Source of the DNA: an uncultured Akkermansia sp.
GTDB taxonomy: Bacteria; Verrucomicrobiota; Verrucomicrobiia; Verrucomicrobiales; Akkermansiaceae
Length of the DNA: 52,627 nt
Reading direction: 5' to 3'
Assembly (NCBI GenBank): GCA_947624205.1
Contig: CANQJI010000006.1
Coordinates: forward strand, 1 to 52,627
Part shown: piece after piece, positions 17,400-24,978 of the stretch
Layout: each line of letters starts with the position of its first letter
How positions within the stretch are numbered: the first letter of the stretch is position 1
Program-made: the position numbers and the translations under genes
The notes under the pieces: generated by a model
Database searches by the model: none
What the model was told of the DNA's origin: nothing
What the model saw: only the letters and a program-made list of their open reading frames with translations

Positions 17400-17450
17400 C
17401 ATTGAGGATTATTTTCTTTGTTGATCAACTTCTCTCAAATGAGTTCCCCT
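17400..17450 (-). repeat. Dispersed intergenic repeat, family A copy 3
   Basis: The minus strand reads CTCATTTGAGAGAAGT then TGATCAACAAAGAAAAT. It aligns closely with 3751-3800 (plus) and 23067-23119 (minus). It lies between the M28 stop and the M50 promoter. Confidence 0.6.
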
Positions 17451-17462
17451 CGGGAATAGAGA

Positions 17463-18413
17463 TCACTTTAGCATTCGGTGCAGGAGATGCAGGACAACGC
17501 GTCCGGTCTCGCCCAGGGAAGCAGCGCTGATGCGTTCCATATTGTCTGCCTTGGTGTGCCACCATGTGGAACGACGAAAAGAGGCTATAAGGTTTAGAGT
17601 GTGCACACCGGCTTCAGCAAAGGGGCGGTGATCGTCCAACATCCCGCCGGGGAAGATCGTCCAGCGGTTCTCGGAGAGGCCGAGGGAACGCAGGGTGCTC
17701 AAGTAGTGCTCCATCATCTCTTCCGTGGTATCCAGAAGTGGCACGGCAATGGTTTTCCCGGAACCGCCCACCATATCGAGATTGATGAGGTAGCGCGGGA
17801 GGTGTCCTGCGCGGCGCTGCACTTCGTGTCGTGAGCCAAAGAGTCCGTCCTCAGGAGTGATATGGGCGCCAAAGGATTCCTCGCCGTCGAAAAAAATGAG
17901 TTCAATGCGCTGAGCAAGGTCGGGTTGGAGTGCGAGCACCCGTGCCAACTCCATGATAACGGCCGCTCCGCTGGCACCGTCGTCTGCTCCAGGAATGGCA
18001 TCTTCTCCGCTTCCCTTGGTGTCAATATGGCAGCTGAGTATGAGTTCTCGCAAGGAATCTTGTGCCCCAAAGGTGGCACAGATGTTTTTCATGCGACGCT
18101 GAGGGAAAGAAGGAGGCGAGAAGGGGACGATCTGCACCCGCCAGCCATTGGCGGACAGTTGTTCAGAAATGAAGTCAAGTTGCTTTTGGTAAGCATCGGA
18201 GCCGGAGGGACGTGGGCCGAGCGCACAGAGATCCGCACAATGTTGGTAAGCGCGGACGTCAGAGAAAGTACCATCACTGGGAATTTCTTCTTTTGCGGGA
18301 GGAGGCGACTGCGGGGCATCGGAAGATCTCTCCGCACCTTCGCGACCGCAGGCATTTAGTAGGCAGCATAGCGCTGTCATCAAGGGTAGCATTAATTGTC
18401 TAACCCGACTCAT
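17463..18413 (-). CDS. M28-family lipoprotein peptidase (glutaminyl cyclase-like)
   Basis: A 316-residue lipoprotein with lipobox LLNAC, Cys22. The M28 fold is shown by the metal and catalytic set in order: SCHIDTK (His, near residue 127), GADDGASG (bridging Asp), FFDGEESF (acid/base Glu) and INLDMVGG. Near residue 260, MLDDHRPF supplies the last His and resembles the DDHxPF motif of glutaminyl-peptide cyclotransferases. It therefore either removes amino acids from peptides or cyclises N-terminal Gln in the envelope. Its ATG overlaps the stop of parB (ATGA), so translation is coupled to a chromosome-segregation gene, an arrangement with no clear functional sense. Confidence 0.85.
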   Translation of the reverse strand: MSRVRQLMLPLMTALCCLLNACGREGAERSSDAPQSPPPAKEEIPSDGTFSDVRAYQHCADLCALGPRPSGSDAYQKQLDFISEQLSANGWRVQIVPFSPPSFPQRRMKNICATFGAQDSLRELILSCHIDTKGSGEDAIPGADDGASGAAVIMELARVLALQPDLAQRIELIFFDGEESFGAHITPEDGLFGSRHEVQRRAGHLPRYLINLDMVGGSGKTIAVPLLDTTEEMMEHYLSTLRSLGLSENRWTIFPGGMLDDHRPFAEAGVHTLNLIASFRRSTWWHTKADNMERISAASLGETGRVVLHLLHRMLK

Positions 18414-19294
18414 AGACGGGCGGTGATGCCGAAAATCTCCAGCAAACGTGTGAGTTCTGTTTGCCCGGCGAAGGAGATTTCGATGATTCCGTTGCGTTTT
18501 CCTTTCGGCGTGATTGCGACGCGTGTGGAGAGGCTTTTAGAGAGTTGGCGGCAAATGTTGTCGTAGTGGGTTTTGTCCCTAGACTCTGATTTTGCTCGAA
18601 CTGAGGCATCCTCTTGCGTGCCATTCAGCAGATTTCTTATGAGTTTTTCGGTTTGGCGTACGGTTAAGGAACGCTGGACAACACGATTAGCCGCTGCTTC
18701 TTGCTGGCCTTCGTCATGTAGCTGGAGCAGGACCTTGGCGTGACCCACCGTGATTTTCTCCGACTCCAGGAGCGTTCGCACAGCCGGGCAGAGATCCAGC
18801 AGGCGCATGGTGTTGGCGACTACCACGCGAGATTTTCCCACATGCTGAGCAATAATTTCTTGCTTCATGTGGAAACGAGTCTTGAGCAAGCGGTACTGTT
18901 TGGCTTCCTCCAAAGGAGAGAGATCTTCGCGTTGCAGGTTCTCAATGAGGGTGATTTCTGCGACTTCCTGGTCGGTTGCTTCAAGAACAACGACTTTCAC
19001 CTCCTTGTGCCCTAGAGATGCAACAGCGCGCAGACGTCGTTCCCCGGCGATAAGTTCAAGGCGTCCGTTGACACGACGCACCACAAGGGGCTGCACAAGA
19101 CCGCGCTCGCGGATGGAAGCCGCGAGTTCATCAATTTGTTCCTGCTTGAAGATTCGCCGCGGTTGGAAGGGCGAAGGGTGAATTTCTGCTACGCGGGCAA
19201 GGATGATTCGCTTGTCATCCGCCGCAACGGTTGTTGAAGTTGTGTTTTTCTGCAGCAGGGCGTTGAGACCGGTTCCTATTACTTGGCGCGCCAT
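18410..19294 (-). CDS. parB: Chromosome-partitioning protein ParB/Spo0J family
   Basis: A 294-residue protein with the ParB N-terminal CTP-binding domain (about residues 40-130), including GERRLRA. A helix-turn-helix domain follows (KSRVVVANTMRLL near residue 165) for parS recognition, then a C-terminal dimerisation domain. It should bind centromere-like parS sites and spread along DNA as a CTP-loaded clamp. The ATG at 19294 (MARQVIGTGL) is chosen over upstream ones because it lies 7 bases behind a clear -10 and gives the usual GTGLNALL start. The usual partner parA is not adjacent; the upstream neighbour is an unrelated gene. The M28 gene overlaps its stop by 4 bases. Confidence 0.92.
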   Translation of the reverse strand: MARQVIGTGLNALLQKNTTSTTVAADDKRIILARVAEIHPSPFQPRRIFKQEQIDELAASIRERGLVQPLVVRRVNGRLELIAGERRLRAVASLGHKEVKVVVLEATDQEVAEITLIENLQREDLSPLEEAKQYRLLKTRFHMKQEIIAQHVGKSRVVVANTMRLLDLCPAVRTLLESEKITVGHAKVLLQLHDEGQQEAAANRVVQRSLTVRQTEKLIRNLLNGTQEDASVRAKSESRDKTHYDNICRQLSKSLSTRVAITPKGKRNGIIEISFAGQTELTRLLEIFGITARL

Positions 19295-19301
19295 GGAGCG
19301 C

Positions 19302-19330
19302 ATTCTACCTGACAATGCCGCGAAAAGCAA
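19302..19330 (-). promoter_or_regulatory. Promoter of parB, predicted leaderless
   Basis: Minus strand TTGCTT (19325-19330), 17-bp spacer, TAGAAT (19302-19307). Exactly 7 bases separate the -10 from the ATG at 19294. Confidence 0.65.
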
Positions 19331-19571
19331 ACGAATTTTGTCCTCTCCTAGCCAAAGATATTTGAATGAAGCAGTGGAGTTGGGATGAGGTAACTGTACT
19401 GTGTTTGCTTAATTTTGTTTATCATCAATTGACAAGACATAGATGCGCGTATTCGACAATGAGGAAGAAAACGATATTTTCCCGTTTTCATAAGAGTTTA
19501 TGGTACGTAAAAAATATACGCAAAAGTGCACAAAATCAACTTGAAATGAGGGGGTATTTGACGCGATTTTT

Positions 19572-19591
19572 GTGCTGCAATCTTGCAGCAC
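19572..19591. other. Inverted repeat GTGCTGCAA-TC-TTGCAGCAC in the gap 19331-19601
   Basis: A 9-bp perfect inverted repeat lies 10 bases beyond the stop of the L,D-transpeptidase-like gene. It could be the 3' hairpin of that operon, but on the minus strand it is followed by A's and not U's. The rest of the roughly 300-bp gap to parB holds only the parB promoter; I see no gene in it. Confidence 0.45.
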
Positions 19592-19601
19592 GATTGTATG
19601 T

Positions 19602-20138
19602 TCATCCGCGTGGTTTCTCTCCACAGTAGATGACGCGCAGGGGAATGGACGAGATGCCATCTTGATGCAGTCGCTTCATTTCCTCGCAGAATGCCTTCCA
19701 AGCTGCCGTATTCGGGGTAGAGATGCAACCTTCTGAGCCCTTTCTTCCGGCAAAGTGTAGCATGAGATACGTGCGTCCCGTACCCGGAGGATCCGGCACG
19801 CGAAAGCCGCATAATTTACCCGTCTGCTCCGTGCTGAGTGTCGTCTCCTCTGCCAAAGCCGGAAAGGCCGTGTCTGGGTAATTTTCTGGTTTGTAGGTTC
19901 CCCAGGTTGTGTCTGTCGGATACTCACCGCGCTCGGCAAAGGGACTCTGCCGACTCATCCAGCCGCCGGTTTGTACGCCGAATTCCATCAGAAGGCGTTC
20001 ACTTGTCGCATCTCGTAGACGAAGCAGCCCGGTGAAAATGCGTCCTGCTGCGCAGACAGATCTCCGTTGTTCCTCCGGGCGTACCCCAGCGGGATCTATG
20101 GCGTAAAAAAGAACTTCAATGTGGACTGTATTTTCCAT
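19602..20138 (-). CDS. Cytosolic-looking L,D-transpeptidase-like protein with SEGCI motif (Tlde1/DUF2778-like)
   Basis: A 178-residue protein with the active-site pattern HFAGRKGSEGCIS near residue 140. It matches the HxxxGxxSxGCI pattern of the DUF2778/Tlde1 branch of L,D-transpeptidase-like enzymes, with predicted catalytic Cys and His. The frame is open further upstream, but those residues overlap the preceding gene in another frame; the ATG at 20138 (MENTVHIEVL) is preferred. There is no signal peptide, which is odd for a peptidoglycan enzyme. In other bacteria, related proteins without signals are type VI secretion toxins, but no secretion or immunity gene is visible here. It is the last gene of the argF operon. 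Function is uncertain. Confidence 0.65.
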   Translation of the reverse strand: MENTVHIEVLFYAIDPAGVRPEEQRRSVCAAGRIFTGLLRLRDATSERLLMEFGVQTGGWMSRQSPFAERGEYPTDTTWGTYKPENYPDTAFPALAEETTLSTEQTGKLCGFRVPDPPGTGRTYLMLHFAGRKGSEGCISTPNTAAWKAFCEEMKRLHQDGISSIPLRVIYCGEKPRG

Positions 20139-20170
20139 GGGCGGACGGAACGGAGCCTGTGTGTTTTTAT

Positions 20171-20482
20171 TCAGCAGAGGGCGTGAACAGCCGTGGCTAC
20201 ACAGTGCGGACACGGTACGCCGTGGGTAGCTTTGAGTTGTGCGCAGGTGGTGGCGCCGAGAGCTTTCGTGAAAGTGGTCCGCAGTTCTTCCTCCCGTTCC
20301 GGGGAGATGGCGATGGCTGCATAGAGAGCGCCGCAGGTTCCTCCTGGAGCTTTTCCTACATTGCAATTCTTCATTGCATCCACGAGATCTTCGCGATCCA
20401 TAGCAACGCAGACGGTCTGAGCGCAGTTGAGATGTCGAGGGGGTTGACGGAAGATGGAGAGAGCATATTCTTCGCGTGTCAT
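20171..20482 (-). CDS. C_GCAxxG_C_C family putative redox protein
   Basis: A 103-residue protein with the spaced cysteines of the C_GCAxxG_C_C family: NCAQTVCVAM near residue 19, GGTCGALYAA near residue 48, a Cys near residue 79 (TTCAQL) and CPHCV near residue 90. Members are thought to be redox-active or metal-binding proteins of unknown role. It lies 11 bases after the methyltransferase gene and 32 bases before the SEGCI gene, in a same-strand operon with the iron-sulfur factor sufE, which fits a thiol or metal role. The start follows ACACCAACACC with no Shine-Dalgarno. Confidence 0.75.
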   Translation of the reverse strand: MTREEYALSIFRQPPRHLNCAQTVCVAMDREDLVDAMKNCNVGKAPGGTCGALYAAIAISPEREEELRTTFTKALGATTCAQLKATHGVPCPHCVATAVHALC

Positions 20483-20493
20483 GGTGTTGGTGT

Positions 20494-21387
20494 TCAGGTT
20501 GTTACTTTGATGGATTTGAGGTAAGTCTCCGGAAAGAAATCGAATGGCATGGGAACACTGCGCAATGTAGCGGCGGACCCTAAACCCGCTGCTACTGCAG
20601 TGCGGAATGCCTCTCGGGTGAGTCGTCGGCTATTGGTGGTGCACAGCATGCTCCCACCGCGCGATAAGCAGTGTGAGGCGAGAGCCACGAGTTCCGGGTA
20701 ATTTTGCTCTGCGCGCCAAATGGTTCCTGTGCGTGAGTTGCGTGAGAAGGTCGGAGGGTCTATGACGATGCAGTCAAAAAGACGCCCTTGTTGTGCGAAA
20801 CGACGTAGCCAGTGCAGGGCGTCCCCGCGACAGAAATAGTGCGCCGACGGGTTGATGTCGTTGATTCGCATATTTTCTTTGCAGCGATCCAGACAGTTTG
20901 CCGAAAGATCCAAAGTAGTGGTGGTGGCCCCCCCCAGCGCTGCGCATACAGAAAAAGCACCGGTGTAGGCAAAGAGGTTCAGCACCGTCATGCCTTCTCG
21001 GCAGCTGCGACGCAGGTCAAGGCGGTTGTCGCGCTGGTCGATGAAGAGACCCTGGGAATAGCCACTCTCCATATCAATCATGAAGGAAACACCATTCTCG
21101 CGGATGTTGAATTGAACGGAATGTCGAGGCGTTTGCAATGGCTGAGGTGGACGCTTTTCGCCTTTTTCGAGATGCTTGATGAACACATCTGACCTCTGTG
21201 CGTACAGCCATTCTTCTGCTTCTCTGGGTAGTACTACGTTACGGAGTGAGACGAGATACCGACCGGCGAGTGCATCAATCGCTACTCCGCGCCACAACGT
21301 GTCTTCAGGCAGTAGACGGTACGCATTTGTCTCCCTACCCAACTTTTGCTCCTTCTCCTCCCGCATTTTGTCGAGTTCTCTCCTCAT
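20494..21387 (-). CDS. Class I SAM-dependent methyltransferase (RlmI/RlmK-like, COG1092 type)
   Basis: A 297-residue enzyme with a Rossmann SAM-binding core: motif I VLNLFAYTGAFS near residue 145, the acidic loop TTLDLS, and the catalytic motif DPPTFSRNS near residue 220. This is typical of rRNA large-subunit cytosine/guanine methyltransferases. It lacks the N-terminal PUA domain seen in RlmI, so the target base is uncertain. The ATG at 21387 (MRRELDKMRE) is preferred; the frame is open to 21495, but that would overlap sufE by 86 bases. It follows sufE by 22 bases. Confidence 0.8.
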   Translation of the reverse strand: MRRELDKMREEKEQKLGRETNAYRLLPEDTLWRGVAIDALAGRYLVSLRNVVLPREAEEWLYAQRSDVFIKHLEKGEKRPPQPLQTPRHSVQFNIRENGVSFMIDMESGYSQGLFIDQRDNRLDLRRSCREGMTVLNLFAYTGAFSVCAALGGATTTTLDLSANCLDRCKENMRINDINPSAHYFCRGDALHWLRRFAQQGRLFDCIVIDPPTFSRNSRTGTIWRAEQNYPELVALASHCLSRGGSMLCTTNSRRLTREAFRTAVAAGLGSAATLRSVPMPFDFFPETYLKSIKVTT

Positions 21388-21409
21388 GATCTCGAGCGGA
21401 GTAGCTATG

Positions 21410-21850
21410 CTAGATTCTTGCTCCTGGATTCCTTTTTGCTGAGACGCAAGCTTCGGCTTTTCGCAGGATAGTATCTGCCATGGTGGTAAGGGCATTGGCG
21501 CGCGTGCTGGCTAGGTGCTCCTTCAGGCCGGCTGTATCAAGTCGTTGCAGGTCGGCATCGAGTATCTCCTGCGGGGTGAGACCGGAGAGTAGGCGGATGA
21601 AGATGGCAATGAGTCCCTTGGTGATGAGCGAATCACTGTCGGCATGAATCATGAAGCGCTCTCCTTGCAATTCCATTCCTACCCAAACTCGACTCTGGCA
21701 GCCGCGAATGAGGTTCTCTTCCTTGCGATATTGCTCCGGTAGCGGCGGTAGTTGTTTGCCCAGCGAGATGATGTACTCATAACGCTCCGTCCAGTCATCG
21801 AAGACAGAGAGTTCATCCAGCAATTCTTCAATGCGTTCGTTGTACCTCAT
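21410..21850 (-). CDS. sufE: SufE-family cysteine desulfurase sulfur acceptor
   Basis: A 146-residue cytoplasmic protein of the usual SufE length. The sulfur-accepting cysteine is in IRGCQSRVWV at about residue 51. SufE takes persulfide sulfur from SufS and passes it to the SufBCD scaffold. No suf genes are adjacent here. Instead its ATG overlaps the stop of argF by 4 bases (ATGA), indicating coupled translation, and a methyltransferase follows. The start lacks a Shine-Dalgarno. Confidence 0.9.
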   Translation of the reverse strand: MRYNERIEELLDELSVFDDWTERYEYIISLGKQLPPLPEQYRKEENLIRGCQSRVWVGMELQGERFMIHADSDSLITKGLIAIFIRLLSGLTPQEILDADLQRLDTAGLKEHLASTRANALTTMADTILRKAEACVSAKRNPGARI

Positions 21851-22755
21851 GCGCGTGAAAGGATGAAAAGAACAGCTTTTTGGGCGTGTAAGCGGTTTTC
21901 TGCCTCACGGAAAATTGCTGCGCTATGAGCCTCAAGAACCTCTTCAGTGATTTCGTAGCCTCGGTAGGCAGGCAGGCAATGGAAGACACTGTGTCCGGCT
22001 GCCGCCACACTGAGCAGTTCTCTGTTCACCTGGTAGGGGAAAAACGCTTTTTCCTTGGAGCCTTTTTGGTCTTCCTGTCCCATGGAAATCCATGTGTCGG
22101 TATTGATGACCATCGCGTCACGCACGGCTTCTTCGGCATTGGTGGTGCAGGTGATGTTGGAGGCATCAAGTTTAGCGAGAATTTCTCCGCCGGGCAATGC
22201 TTGTTGGGGACCCGCCAACGCCAAGGAGAAGCCAAGCCGTTTTGCTGCCCACATCCACGAGCGCCCCATGTTGTTATCTACATCGCCCAAAAAAGCAATC
22301 TTCATGTCCTTCCACGCTCCTCGCCCATAAATTTCCTCTAGCGTCAACAAATCTGCCAAAATCTGGCATGGATGCTCTAAATCTGTGAGCGCATTAATTG
22401 TTGGTATTCCGGAATACGTCGAAAAATCTTCCACATCCTGCTGCGCATATGTGCGAATCACCGCCCCGTGCAGCATGCGCCCCAGAACTCGTGCTGTGTC
22501 TTTGATCGGCTCACCTCGTCCCAACTGCATATCGCGGGTGGACAGGAACAGAGCGCGTCCACCTAATTCACCAATACCCACCTCAAACGAGACGCGCGTG
22601 CGCGTGGAAGACTTAGAAAAAATGAGCCCCCAACTCTGTCCGGCCAACGGTTGTTCCTGAGGTTTTCCCCGTAGAGATTTGAGCCGGTGCCCCAGATCCA
22701 GCAGCTCTGTAATCTCCTCCTTGCTCAGGGCTTCAATAGATAATAGGTTCTTCAT
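21847..22755 (-). CDS. argF: Ornithine carbamoyltransferase
   Basis: A 302-residue cytosolic enzyme that joins carbamoyl phosphate and ornithine to citrulline in arginine synthesis. The carbamoyl-phosphate motif SSTRTRVSFE lies near residue 47, HPCQ near 125, an ornithine loop with SMGQE near 228, and the HCLPAYRG motif near residue 260. The ATG at 22755 (MKNLLSIEAL) is preferred over the longer open frame because it matches the family start and lies 11 bases after a -10 (TATACT). It heads a five-gene same-strand operon (argF, sufE, methyltransferase, C_GCAxxG protein, SEGCI protein). No ARG-box-like operator was recognised. Confidence 0.93.
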   Translation of the reverse strand: MKNLLSIEALSKEEITELLDLGHRLKSLRGKPQEQPLAGQSWGLIFSKSSTRTRVSFEVGIGELGGRALFLSTRDMQLGRGEPIKDTARVLGRMLHGAVIRTYAQQDVEDFSTYSGIPTINALTDLEHPCQILADLLTLEEIYGRGAWKDMKIAFLGDVDNNMGRSWMWAAKRLGFSLALAGPQQALPGGEILAKLDASNITCTTNAEEAVRDAMVINTDTWISMGQEDQKGSKEKAFFPYQVNRELLSVAAAGHSVFHCLPAYRGYEITEEVLEAHSAAIFREAENRLHAQKAVLFILSRA

Positions 22756-22766
22756 GGAAAGCGAAA

Positions 22767-22794
22767 AGTATACCACATCCCATCCATTTGTAAA
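22767..22794 (-). promoter_or_regulatory. Promoter of the argF operon, predicted near-leaderless
   Basis: Minus strand TTTACA (22789-22794), 16-bp spacer, TATACT (22767-22772). The ATG at 22755 follows after 11 bases, giving a leader of about 4 bases. Confidence 0.6.
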
Positions 22795-22811
22795 GTTCCG
22801 CAAGGAAGCAA

Positions 22812-22870
22812 CGGGCAAACGCATTAGAAGATGCGTTTGTCTATGTACGATTTACGACGTACGATTTGAA
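22812..22870 (+). repeat. Hairpin repeat, family B copy 2
   Basis: GCAAACGCA (22815-22823) pairs with TGCGTTTGT (22832-22840) across an 8-base loop, then come GTACGATTTACGACG and TACGATTTGAA. It aligns with the minus strand of 3903-3968, including hairpin, loop length and flank. It lies directly upstream of the argF promoter. Confidence 0.65.
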
Positions 22871-22960
22871 TTATAGCGTGCGTTGCGCGGAGGGGTGTAT
22901 AGACAGTGCGGATGCGCTGCCCGCGGGGCGAACCGGCAGGGTGGAGGCAGACGGGGTCCG

Positions 22961-22996
22961 CCTATGTACGACGTACGATGTTGGATGTACGATTTA
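22961..22996 (+). repeat. Third cluster of TACGA words, family B remnant
   Basis: CCTATGTACGACGTACGATG followed by TTGGATGTACGATTTAAAG repeats the GTACGA(T) words of the flank at 22843-22870, without the hairpin. The sequence between 22870 and 22960 is GC-rich and holds no gene. Confidence 0.5.
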
Positions 22997-23066
22997 AAGA
23001 GTTTGCGCGCCGTGCGGCGCGGGACGCTTGTTGTCATGATTTTTGAAGCGTATGAACGATAACATC

Positions 23067-23119
23067 AGTCAATAAGGACATTCCTCTGTTGATTAAATTC
23101 TCCTCAAATGCGTTTGCCC
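23067..23119 (-). repeat. Dispersed intergenic repeat, family A copy 4
   Basis: The minus strand reads GGGCAAACGCATTTGAGGAG then ATTTAATCAACAGAGGAAT. It aligns with 17400-17450 (minus) and 3751-3800 (plus). It lies about 80 bases past the dCMP deaminase stop. The whole gap 22756-23200 contains no credible gene. Confidence 0.6.
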
Positions 23120-23200
23120 TGAAGGAAGTAGAAAGAGCCAGATAACAAACCTTTCCGTGCAGATTTGAGAAGATACGATTCGAGGGAAACGGGGAGCGAA

Positions 23201-23662
23201 TCAGTCGCTCTCAACGTTTTCGATTAACCGCAAAGGAATGTCCGAAAGCGGATATTTCGGAACTTGAATCAACTCTACGCCATACATTCTCGCGATGGCA
23301 GGAGCTTCTGATTTCTTGTAGTCCAGTCCGTAATAAATTGTCCTGACTCCGTGGGCACACAGAGCCTGCATACACGAAGTACACGGCATCGTGGTGCAAG
23401 CTACGATGCGGGCTTCCCCGCGTTTGAAGAGGCTGCACAAATTAATTTCGGCATGTAGCATGTATTTTTGCCGTTCCTCACGAGAGTCCCAGAATCCGGG
23501 AGGGGCCGTGAATTTAGGGAAGAGTCCGTTGTATGCTGTGCCGATGACACGATTGTCGGCATCCAGCGCGGCAGCGCCCACCTTGCGGTATGGATCTTCG
23601 GAGCGGAGAGCGGCTACATGCGCCAGAGCCATCACATACTGTGGTATCGTGAGACGTGCCAT
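23201..23662 (-). CDS. dCMP/cytidine deaminase-family protein (ComEB-like)
   Basis: A 153-residue zinc-dependent deaminase of the deoxycytidylate deaminase type. The zinc site is HAEINL near residue 71 (His and catalytic Glu) and MPCTSCMQAL near residue 93 (two Cys ligands). Such enzymes convert dCMP to dUMP for thymidylate synthesis; the ComEB name comes from competence operons. It is the last gene of the AI-2E transporter-lysA-deaminase operon, 20 bases after lysA. The start follows an A/C-rich stretch with no Shine-Dalgarno. Exact nucleotide preference (dCMP or another) is not certain. Confidence 0.85.
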   Translation of the reverse strand: MARLTIPQYVMALAHVAALRSEDPYRKVGAAALDADNRVIGTAYNGLFPKFTAPPGFWDSREERQKYMLHAEINLCSLFKRGEARIVACTTMPCTSCMQALCAHGVRTIYYGLDYKKSEAPAIARMYGVELIQVPKYPLSDIPLRLIENVESD

Positions 23663-23682
23663 TTTTCGTGGAAAATGGAAAA

Positions 23683-24972
23683 TTAGTCTAACAGAATCTC
23701 ATCTTCAACCATTTCCTCCAGAGTCTGGCGACGTCGGATGAGCTGCATCTGAGATCCATCCACAAGCACTTCCGCTGCCAGAGGACGCGAGTTGTAGGTA
23801 GAGGACATAGAGAAACCGTAAGCCCCGGCGCTCATCTCGGCAAGCAGTTCGCCGGGTTTTACATCCGGCAGTCTGCGGTCCTGTGCCTGAAAGTCACCGG
23901 ATTCGCAGATGGGTCCGACGACATCTGCCACGATGGAGTCATCTGCCGCATGTCCCTGTACAGGCCAAACCTCGTGGTACCCCTCGTAAAGAGCAGGGCG
24001 AATGATATCATTCATGCCGGCATCAATAATTTTGAAGGTCTTTTTTTCGCCTTTCTTCTCATAGAGACAGCGGGTGAGCATTACCGCTGCATTGCCCACC
24101 AGACGGCGTCCCGGCTCCAAAAGGATACGCAGGCCCAGTGGCTTAAGCAGGGGAATAAGCGCCTCAGCATAACTATTGAGGGTGATTTGCTCCGGGTGAT
24201 TCTGCCACCACTCCGGTGATCCGGAAGCCAGACAGCCGTCGTAGACGATTCCAACGCCACCGCCAATGCTCCAGAACTCGATATCGTAAGTAGCCTTGAG
24301 CTTTTGCACCAGAGGAGTCAGTTTTTTTACGGCTTGCACGAAGGGGGCGGTTTCGGTGATTTGCGAACCAATGTGCATTTGTACCCCCCGCAGTTTCAGG
24401 TGAGGCATTTCTGCATCCACTGTTGCATATAGCGCTTCGATGCGTGAAGCATCAACGCCGAATTTGTTTTCCTGAGTGCCGGTGGTGATGTACTTGTGGG
24501 TATGCGCATCCACATTTGGGTTTACCCGTACGGCAACGGGTGCCACAAGACCCATTTCTGCGGCTACACGGTCGATTTTTCGCAATTCCTCTTCACTCTC
24601 GCAAATGAAGCAATAAATGCCGCAAGAGAGAGCGTAGCGGATTTCTGTTTCACTTTTCCCCACGCCGGCGTAGGTGCATTGAGTGGGATTCCCTCCGGCC
24701 CGGACCACGCGCCAGAGTTCGCCGCCGGAGACGATGTCAAATCCAACACCGCGTTGTGCCATGAGTTTCAGGATGGCCCCGTTGCTGCATGCTTTGACGG
24801 CAAAGACCACATGGGCGTCAATAGGCGCAAAGGCAAGTTGTAACTCCTCAAGATCAGAGAGGATGGTGTTTTTGCTGTACACGAAAGTAGGCGTGCCATA
24901 GGCAGCAGCTATTTCCTGCAGGTTAAGCTGCTCGCAGTGTAGCGAGCCATTGCGATAGGCGAATCGATGCAT
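23683..24972 (-). CDS. lysA: Diaminopimelate decarboxylase
   Basis: A 429-residue PLP enzyme catalysing the last step of lysine synthesis, meso-DAP to lysine. The PLP lysine is in VVFAVKACSNG near residue 63. The glycine-rich phosphate loop is SIGGGVGI near residue 241. The C-terminal barrel has the substrate/catalytic CESGDF motif near residue 350 and the AYGFSMSSTYNSRP motif near 380. Length is normal. Only 6 bases separate it from the AI-2E transporter stop and 20 from the deaminase start, so all three are likely on one mRNA. Confidence 0.93.
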   Translation of the reverse strand: MHRFAYRNGSLHCEQLNLQEIAAAYGTPTFVYSKNTILSDLEELQLAFAPIDAHVVFAVKACSNGAILKLMAQRGVGFDIVSGGELWRVVRAGGNPTQCTYAGVGKSETEIRYALSCGIYCFICESEEELRKIDRVAAEMGLVAPVAVRVNPNVDAHTHKYITTGTQENKFGVDASRIEALYATVDAEMPHLKLRGVQMHIGSQITETAPFVQAVKKLTPLVQKLKATYDIEFWSIGGGVGIVYDGCLASGSPEWWQNHPEQITLNSYAEALIPLLKPLGLRILLEPGRRLVGNAAVMLTRCLYEKKGEKKTFKIIDAGMNDIIRPALYEGYHEVWPVQGHAADDSIVADVVGPICESGDFQAQDRRLPDVKPGELLAEMSAGAYGFSMSSTYNSRPLAAEVLVDGSQMQLIRRRQTLEEMVEDEILLD

Positions 24973-24978
24973 GGATTT

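Noticed and set aside
22840..22996. TACGA-word clusters as a possible CRISPR array
   Set aside because: Units are too short and irregular, with no equal-length spacers; better explained as a dispersed repeat.
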